Shown here piece by piece: positions 60,080 through 64,000 of a stretch of 64,000 bases of DNA. The notes below the pieces were generated by a model. The model searched no databases. It was not told the origin of the DNA and worked only from the letters and a program-made list of their open reading frames with translations. Positions within the stretch are counted from its first letter, which is position 1. Every line of letters starts with the position of its first letter. A program made the position numbers and the translations under genes. The DNA is taken from contig SMMW01000601.1 of NCBI GenBank assembly GCA_004794655.1, positions 124,001-188,000 of the forward strand. The letters are read 5' to 3'. The stretch comes from Marisa cornuarietis (taxonomy: Eukaryota; Mollusca; Gastropoda; Architaenioglossa; Ampullariidae).

Positions 60080-60503
60080 GTACGTCTCTGTCCGTTCACC
60101 TGACACGTGTTAAAGGTCGGACCACTGTCCCCATAGTGTGTCCATTAGCTCGCCTCCCTTTTAGTGAGGTTCCCTCCTCCTGGGCTATGTAAAGTGTGGG
60201 CAGGTTTCCTGAAGTTGTTTAGTCGACTGGTTGACTTCCTCGAGTACACATACTGATGGCAAAGAGAGTGGTGTTGTCTTAAGTCAGCCGTGTAACTGGT
60301 TCATCGGATTTTTGATATCTTATTGTCAGCATCCTGCTACGTGCTTGAACGAGTTTTAAAGCATCGCAATATATTTCAACAGTTTGGTTAAAAGTGTGTT
60401 TGTTTCACTTGCTGGAAATGCGCGTGTCCACTTTGTTCAAACACACGAACAAACTTCTTACTGTTTCTTCCGTCTTACAATGGTGACTTTAACAATTTGT
60501 TTA
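60077..60503. other. no gene seen
   Basis: Unique sequence between the AC array and the LINE 3' end. Confidence 0.5.
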
Positions 60504-61440
60504 GCTTCAGTCAGTCAGTCGTCCCTTGCCTGGCACCTGGCGTTGGGGGGAGCACATGGATAGACGCGGCAGCTGATAGGGTCCGCCACTCTTGCCTATT
60601 GTGGGCGATAGTCCTGTACAGGACGACCAGTCCAGTCTTTGACATTCGTAAGCCAGTTCTTCCTCTGGTCACCACGGAGTCGGCCACCCTCCAAGGTGCC
60701 TTGAAGGATAGTCTTCGACAAGGTGTCGTGTCGGGTCACGTGGCCAAAGAAGACCAGCTTACGTCGATTGACTGTTGATAGTAGAGGTTCCTGATGTCAT
60801 ACGAGTGTAGCAATCTTGTTTCTTACAAAGTCGTTAGTTTTATGTTCTTTGTATGAGATCCGGAGCAGCCTCCTCAGGCACTTGTTCTCGAATGCCTGGA
60901 TTCTCCTTTCCCTTTCGACGAGTAGAGTCCACGTGTCACATTCGTAGAGCAGGATCGGTACTACCAGGGATTTATACAGATCGTCTTATCTTATCTATTG
61001 TCAGATCCTATCTAGCCTAGCCATTACTGCTGTTGTTGTTGCGATCCTGATGCGGATATCTGGCAAGGAGCTGCAGTCCTTGGAGAGGGTGGCTTCCAAG
61101 TACTTGAAGCTGCTTACCTTATCGAGCTGTACCCCGTTCATAAAGATCTCAGCTTTGCCGTTGCCATTGATCATAATTATGGTCCTTTCAGTGCTGGTCT
61201 CCATATGCATTTGAGATGTCTGTCAGTCTGTTAGTGAGGTCTTGCAGTTCTTTGTTAGTACCTGCTAACAGGTCTATGTCATATGCAAAGCGTAGGTTGC
61301 AGATTGGTCTTCTACCGATTGAAATGAGATGGTCGTGAAGAGCTTCGAGCATGATGTTCTCCAAGAATATATTAAACAAAACCGGTGATAGGGTACATCC
61401 TTGACGTACCCCTACTGTGGTACGAAAGTAATCTCTGCAA
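60504..61440 (-). pseudogene. LINE (non-LTR retrotransposon) relic: reverse transcriptase to C-terminus
   Basis: This is the 3' part of an endonuclease/reverse-transcriptase retrotransposon, read on the minus strand. A 90-codon frame (61460-61188) has the RT core: VRQGCTLSPVLFNIFLE at about residues 18-34, then FAYDIDLL at 58-65. The catalytic box is normally FADD; one Asp codon is Tyr here (61281-61283). After NAYG the frame shifts, and the RT continues in another frame (61210-61001) with VSSFKYLEATLSKD and DIRIRIATTTAVMARL, then a stop. Further blocks in other frames are ERRIQAFENKCLRRLLR near 60880, GHVTRHDTLSKTILQGTLEG near 60710-60760, and a terminus resembling TPGARQGTTD. The 3' end carries (GACT)n at about 60507-60520. 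The endonuclease and 5' half are absent. It is plainly dead; the clade (RTE-like) is inference. Confidence 0.9.
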
Positions 61441-62661
61441 TGTAGAAAGTAACTTCGCATTTACAAGTTCCTAAAGTATGTTCGGATTTTAGAAAGCGTG
61501 CATGTGACTTTAGTTTATTAATTAATAAAAGCTTATAATTAACCCGTCTTACTTTGAGCTGAATCTTCGTGCATAGTGAAAGTGCCCGACATGCTGTGTG
61601 TAGATCCTCTGCTGTGGGGACAAGCGGGAATGCGCAATGTTGTGCTGGAACTTGACTGAAGAGGGAGCCAGAGACTTGGACTATAAGGCTAGCGGCGGCA
61701 GTGAAGCTGGGAGAGGGAGGAGGATGGTGCAAGCACCGGGGCTGTCACAAGCAATAGTCCCACTCGCCCGTTTTCTGTCCTGACAACTGGCACTAGAAGC
61801 CCAGACCACAAGAACGGGAGGGGGAGGAGGGTAATCCTGGTTTCTTTCTTCGTTTCTGTCGATACCTTCCCCTCCCACTCCCCGCCAACTCCCTTCATAT
61901 CTTTACGTCCTCAACCCTTGCCGTCTTCTGTATCTTCCGATCCATCCTGAGAAGTTGGGACAGAGGCTGGATGAAAGGTTGGCGAGTCGGAAGACGCTGG
62001 GTATTTGAAAGGGTTGGTGGTGTGGGTGAGTGTGTTGTGGAAAGCCAGCGAGGAGGTCTCCATTGGTTTTGTGTCTTACTTTAGAGTATGACCATCACAT
62101 GACAACTCTGACACTATTACAACTGTTTATTTCTGCCCTTACCTCTTGTTTCATCACTCTCATCCCCAAACCATCCCCTCCCTCTCTTTCTTGCTATTCC
62201 ATTCTCTCCTTCATTTTTTCCTCTTCCCTACCCCCTATCCCTCGTATGTTTCTTTTCTCTCAGCGCACGAGCTGCGGGGCTGGAAGTGGGATGTGGTGGT
62301 GTGTGTGGGGGGGGGGGCGCAGCGTGCCATACCTAACTTCTGGTTCACCTCATCTTCAGAACGCCCCTGTCTTACCCCGGACTTCTTGAGACTTTGCAGA
62401 AGGTCTCCTTCAAGGCTCGAATCCCGCGAAAAGGCTTCCCCTAGCCACGAGAAAGGGGAGAGAAAAAAGGGGAGAAAGTGTTGTTACCTTTAGCTGCATG
62501 GCACAACACACGTCACTTGTCTGGAGCCTGTCGTATTAGCTTCCTTGTACAAACATTTCGTTGGATTGTTTGGCTAAAAGAATATCATTTGCTCATCTGT
62601 TTTGTTTTGTTGCTGACGAACAGCTAACGAGTGGTTTGCTGTATGGCAGAAGCGTCAGTCT

Positions 62662-62663
<2 letters not shown>
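61441..62663. other. no gene seen
   Basis: Sequence 5' to the LINE truncation point. Frames 61412-61732 minus and 62030-62493 plus are pyrimidine- or Ser/Pro-rich and overlap in several phases. Eleven G at 62307-62317. The GGCTCGAATCCCGC at about 62414 resembles a B box, but no A box is spaced correctly upstream. Confidence 0.5.
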
Positions 62664-62748
<85 letters not shown>

Positions 62749-62782
62749 GTGATGATGATGGTGGTGGTGGTGGTGGTGGGTG
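62664..62782. repeat. (GAT)32 then (GGT)n microsatellite
   Basis: A long GAT array passes into GGT units and then G-rich sequence. The poly-Asp frame 62631-62825 is a translation of the array, not a protein. Confidence 0.97.
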
Positions 62783-64000
62783 GTGGGGGTGTAAATATAT
62801 GATAGATATTTCTATGTGTAGATGAAGTTATATGACAACTCCAGTATATATATATTTCCGTTAGTACATCACGTCTGTCTGTCTGTCTGTCTGTCTGTCT
62901 GAAAGAGAGAGCCCGGAAGAAGGAGATGAGTGCTGAATGTATAGGCATCACGTACTGTCCTGTAAGATAAACGCACTGCAAGCAGCCGATGTTTCTGGGT
63001 GGCTAGTCTTAGGAACTTTCATCAGTCACGAGCTTTTTTGTCCCCAAAATCGAAAATGGATTCCGATTTGTGCCTTCATATATATAAATATATACTGCTA
63101 AATCATTGTGACTGCTGGCACAACACAAAAGTTTTGACAAATCTTTTTTGTTTTCGCAAGAAGTCTGAAATCCATGGCCATAAAAGACTCCGTTAAAGCG
63201 GGTTTGTTTTTTAATAGGGGTGCCTAAAATGCCATCTAAAAAAACAAAAAACAACAACAAAAATTGCACACACGTGCCTCCCTATGGCAGCGCTGCTTTC
63301 TGGCCTGATGTGAAGACGAATTTCTCGGAGTTCAGAGTCGCTGTGGCACCGGCAGTAAGTCTGGAATGTGGAAAGAAATTAGTCTGTTTGCCATTGCTGC
63401 CTCGCCTGCCTTGATCAGTGCGAGCCTTCGCTCCCTGAGTGGGTCAACTAAGGCATAACTGGGGCCTTCAGCTCGTTTAGTAGTCTTGTTTGTCTCTCCT
63501 CCACTCCTTCGCCACCACCTCTTGCGGCTTTCGCAACCCCCCCCCTCCACCTCTCTTTCGTCTTATGCCTCTAACCCTCCCGCATCTTGTTAGACAAACG
63601 GTTGCCAAATTTGACAGCTTTCATTTGGTCGTAGGGCATGAGGACCATTTAGCGAAAAGTTCGCCGCACCTTGTCTGTAATTCAAATGAATATTAACTAG
63701 GAGTGTAGCCGAAGAATCAATTGTGGTTAGATTTATTGCATTCTTCTTTTTTTGTTTCTTCTTTTCCTCAGCTACTTTTCTCTTGATTTCTACTTCGGAA
63801 ATGCAGTGGCCCTCGGTTGATAAAAAAAAATGTGGTGACAGCGCAATACTTTTTTATTACTTGGTTGCTGCCTATAACTACCAGTGTTCGAAAACCCATT
63901 GCTGCAGGCAGGCGAGTACTATTGCTCGTGGCACAGATGTTTCAGGAGGATGCAGGACCTACACAGTGGTTAAACCTCTGGATGTACAAGGCTACAAACG
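62783..64000. other. no gene seen; (CTGT)n array inside
   Basis: About 1.2 kb. A (TA)n patch lies at 62845-62855 and the CTGT array at 62873-62901. Frames on both strands at 62999-63269 are AT-driven and unrecognised, and those at 63332-63696 have no motif. Confidence 0.5.
62873..62901. repeat. (CTGT)7 tetranucleotide microsatellite
   Basis: Seven CTGT units, perfect, followed by a short GA patch. Confidence 0.95.

Noticed and set aside
62410..62425. tRNA or SINE B box (GGCTCGAATCCC)
   Set aside because: No A box is spaced upstream and no SINE body or tail follows.
62631..62825. Poly-aspartate protein
   Set aside because: It is the translation of a GAT microsatellite; the flanks carry no coding signal.

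Overview
This window looks like non-coding DNA from an animal nuclear genome. I infer a lophotrochozoan, most likely a gastropod mollusc. The evidence is the very high density of long (AC)n, (AC)n/(TC)n compound and (ATC)n microsatellites, several tRNA-derived SINEs, and a decayed non-LTR retrotransposon whose reverse transcriptase and C-terminal motifs match a type abundant in molluscs. There are no operons, no prokaryotic gene packing, no CRISPR array, and no rRNA or functional tRNA gene. I could not recognise one host protein-coding exon. Every open frame I read is short, low in complexity (poly-His, Ser, Met, Ile, Asp or Val/Cys from microsatellites) or without recognisable family motifs. 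The window is probably intergenic or lies within large introns.

Layout. 1-6.4 kb: unique sequence with two AC arrays, a perfect 21-bp duplication, and two copies about 1.4 kb apart of an unnamed ~100-bp repeat (2632-2731 and 4020-4119). 6.4-14.6 kb: SINE-B (about 6477-6711), SINE-C (13594-13775), a detached SINE-C-like tail (14560-14616), two ATC/GAT arrays and compound AC arrays. 17.46-17.90 kb: a 32-bp minisatellite, homogeneous in its centre and degenerate at its edges. 20.0-20.24 kb: first copy of an ATT-associated dispersed repeat. 23.8 kb: a 94-bp ATC array. 24.46-24.59 kb: an imperfect inverted repeat with a perfect 14-bp hairpin. 28.05-28.34 kb: a 19-bp repeat organised as 38-bp dimers. 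34.0 kb: second copy of the ATT-associated repeat. 38.3-38.5 and 42.2-42.75 kb: two old, degenerate tandem arrays with units of about 55-60 bp. 43.3-43.55 kb: a minus-strand SINE-A copy whose middle is a GT array. 45.4-45.65 kb: a probable relative of the ATT-associated repeat with a 10-bp hairpin. 46.75-47.04 kb: the best preserved SINE-A, with A and B boxes, an ACCTTT tail and an 8-bp target-site duplication. 50.4-50.6 kb: a duplicated unit that starts with an AC array. 51.75-51.86 kb: a 41-bp triplication. 57.2-57.4 kb: third ATT-associated copy, on the minus strand. 60.5-61.44 kb: a 5'-truncated, frameshifted LINE relic on the minus strand. 62.66-62.78 kb: a long GAT array.

Nothing here works together as a gene system. 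The structure is a record of retroposition (LINE, three SINE types, the ATT-associated family) overlaid by slippage-driven repeats. The names SINE-A, SINE-B, SINE-C and ATT-associated repeat are labels used only in this answer. All repeat matches were made by eye and all identities are approximate.
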